Shown here: piece after piece, positions 33,003 through 34,455 of the stretch
How positions within the stretch are numbered: the first letter of the stretch is position 1
Layout of the letters: each line of letters starts with the position of its first letter
Assembly (NCBI GenBank): GCA_902622665.1
Contig: CACNQV010000007.1
Location: 1-34,455, forward strand
Direction of reading: 5' to 3'
DNA length: 34,455 bases
Origin: an uncultured Candidatus Actinomarina sp.
GTDB taxonomy: Bacteria > Actinomycetota > Acidimicrobiia > Actinomarinales > Actinomarinaceae
Position numbers and translations under genes: made by a program
The notes under the pieces: model-generated
The model's input: only the letters and a program-made list of their open reading frames with translations
The model's database searches: none
Told to the model about the DNA's origin: nothing

Positions 33003-33763
33003 GCCAAGTATTAAGCTTTAAAGACGTAACCTTAAAATTTGGTGGAATTACAGCACTAAACTCGGTAAGTTTTGAAGTTAATCCTGGTGAACTTTATGCA
33101 ATAATCGGTCCAAATGGTGCAGGTAAGACATCAATTTTCAACTGTATAAGTGGGATTTATAGACCATCGGAAGGTAATGTGACCTATGGTACAAGTTCTA
33201 TTCCAGAATTAAGGCCTGATCAAGTAGCTAACCTTGGGATTGCAAGAACTTTTCAAAATATCGAATTGTTTGAAAACATGACTGTTATTGATAATATTTT
33301 ATTTGGAGCACATAGCCAATTAAATTATGGAGCAGTCTCAAGCCTTTTTTATACAAAAAAAGTAAGAAATAGTGAAAGAGAGGCAAGAGAAATTGCTGAA
33401 GATATTATTGATTTTCTTGAGATTGAACAATATAGATATTCTTACATACTCTCACTACCATATGGTGTTCAAAAAAGAGTTGAATTAGGAAGAGCTCTAG
33501 CAATGAATCCAGAAATAGTTTTACTTGATGAACCAGCTGCTGGTATGAATAGTGAAGAAACAGAAGACATTGCTCGATTTATAATTGATTTACATGAAGA
33601 AAGAAAAAAGACAATAATACTTGTTGATCACGATATGAATATGGTGATGGATATTGCACAAAGAGTTATGGTTTTAAATTTTGGAGAAAAATTGGCCGAG
33701 GGCACGCCAAAAGAAATAGTTGTTGATGAAAATGTTATTGAGGCATATTTAGGAGGTAAGTGA
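32999..33763 (+). CDS. livG: Branched-chain amino acid-type ABC transporter ATPase, LivG
   Basis: Second ATPase, partner of LivF. The 254 residues show VTLKFGGITAL, Walker A IGPNGAGKTS, the LivG signature LGIARTFQNIELFENMTV, the ABC signature variant LPYGVQKRVELGRAL (usual LSYGxQRR), Walker B VLLDEPAAGMN and the switch LVDHDMNMVM. The ATG at 32999 overlaps the livF TGA as ATGA; ATG 32990 is an alternative. An AGGAGG near its end serves the next gene. Confidence 0.92.
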   Translation: MSQVLSFKDVTLKFGGITALNSVSFEVNPGELYAIIGPNGAGKTSIFNCISGIYRPSEGNVTYGTSSIPELRPDQVANLGIARTFQNIELFENMTVIDNILFGAHSQLNYGAVSSLFYTKKVRNSEREAREIAEDIIDFLEIEQYRYSYILSLPYGVQKRVELGRALAMNPEIVLLDEPAAGMNSEETEDIARFIIDLHEERKKTIILVDHDMNMVMDIAQRVMVLNFGEKLAEGTPKEIVVDENVIEAYLGGK

Positions 33764-33765
33764 TT

Positions 33766-34455
33766 ATGGCGCTAACAATGAATGATATTTATGAAATTTT
33801 AAGGAATGAAGGCGGAAGAACACCTTCTGAGAAAGTCATGGAAGTTTCTAAAGATTATCCAGAAAAAATTGCTATGAGATACAAAGTGTATGGTATCTGG
33901 CAAGAGACTACTTATAGAGATTTTTGGTTGACATCAAATTATGTATCAATGGCCTTGCGTTTTTTTGGTGTAGAAAAAGGTGAATCTGTAGCTATACAAT
34001 CTGAAAATCGTCCAGAATGGTTTTTTGCAGATGTTGGAGTACAGTCCATTGGTGCTGTAAGTGTAGGCCTATATCCAACAAACCCTGCCCCTGAAGTGGA
34101 GTATCTTCTTTCACACTCTGAAAGCAAAATTTTATTTGCGGAAGACCAGGAACAGGTCGATAAAGCATTGGAAGTAATTGATTCACTTCCTCAGTTAGAA
34201 AAAATAATTTATTTTGAAAACAAGGGAATGTATAACTATGACCATCCAAAGCTAATGACTTTTTCTGAATTTTTAGATATTGGTAAAGGTGAATATGAAT
34301 CTTTTCCTGAATTTGTGGAAAATGAAATAAAAAAACTAGATGACAATGATGTAGCCATTATGGTTTACACTTCTGGAACTACCGGCCCTCCGAAAGGATC
34401 AATGCTAACTCACGGTAATTTACGATGGGTAGCTACTCAACTTCCATATTTTCCA
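33766..34455 (+). CDS. AMP-forming acyl-CoA ligase (FadD-like), N-terminal 230 residues
   Basis: Activates a carboxylic acid to its CoA thioester through an acyl-adenylate. The window ends inside the gene after 230 codons. The ATG at 33766 has AGGAGG (33751-33756) nine bases upstream and begins two bases after the livG stop. Visible motifs are RPEWFFADVGVQSIGAV, the YPTNPAPEVEYLLSHSE segment of long-chain ligases, and the P-loop YTSGTTGPPKGSMLTHGN. The length to this point fits a 600-residue enzyme. Co-transcription with livF-livG suggests that the imported acid is activated on entry. Confidence 0.92.
   Translation, partial: MALTMNDIYEILRNEGGRTPSEKVMEVSKDYPEKIAMRYKVYGIWQETTYRDFWLTSNYVSMALRFFGVEKGESVAIQSENRPEWFFADVGVQSIGAVSVGLYPTNPAPEVEYLLSHSESKILFAEDQEQVDKALEVIDSLPQLEKIIYFENKGMYNYDHPKLMTFSEFLDIGKGEYESFPEFVENEIKKLDDNDVAIMVYTSGTTGPPKGSMLTHGNLRWVATQLPYFP

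Noticed and set aside
1-34455. Mobile elements, CRISPR arrays, tRNA or rRNA genes
   Set aside because: No transposase or integrase genes, no repeated spacer-like units, and intergenic gaps are all under about 150 bases with no cloverleaf-like sequence noticed.

Overview
The window is about 34.5 kb of AT-rich, gene-dense bacterial DNA, with GC content near one third by eye. A WhiB-type regulator with four iron-sulfur cysteines points to the Actinobacteria. Low GC, very short gaps, many overlapping genes and many start codons sitting 6-7 bases after a -10 box suggest a streamlined marine actinobacterium of the Actinomarinales kind. That placement is inference. I saw no rRNA, tRNA, CRISPR array, transposase, prophage or integrase.

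Region by region: (1) 1-812, the 3' part of groEL and its terminator. (2) 831-9115, an aromatic amino acid block. It holds an AroH-type chorismate mutase, then a Tyr/Phe-rich leader peptide and attenuator, then nine overlapping genes: DAHP synthase, tyrA, aroA, aroE, aroC, aroK, aroB, aroQ and pheA. Together they encode all seven shikimate-pathway steps plus both chorismate branches to Phe and Tyr, lacking only an aminotransferase. (3) 9105-17520, a mixed accessory stretch: a peptidase-S51-like protein fused to a CysRS-like tail, an esterase, a Fur/Zur-family regulator with an ECF-transporter T and A pair and a 7-1-7 operator, a membrane-anchored thioredoxin-like protein with an in-frame TGA at the first position of its CxxC motif (probable selenoprotein), CsaA, a flavin reductase, PlsC, a YceI lipoprotein, a NUDIX enzyme and a DMT exporter. 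(4) 17562-20715, trpS and pcrA. (5) 20768-28947, a TCA-cycle region: sucC-sucD-icd-mdh on +, HU, and a facing sdhC-sdhD-sdhA-sdhB operon ending in a small SCP2-like gene. (6) 29063-32081, whiB, an AhpE-like peroxiredoxin, a degenerate zincin-like protein and an HtrA protease. (7) 32214 to the end, livF-livG and the first part of an acyl-CoA ligase.

The most interesting signals are the candidate selenocysteine thioredoxin (13211-13684), the leaderless Tyr/Phe attenuator before the shikimate operon (1202-1315), two enzymes with altered catalytic or metal-site residues (AroH: Asp72/Ala75 where Bacillus has Cys75/Glu78; DAHP synthase: Asp102 where the metal-binding Cys is expected), and two genes whose protein families require start codons other than ATG/GTG/TTG (aroQ at ATT, the DMT exporter at ATA), each behind a good Shine-Dalgarno sequence.
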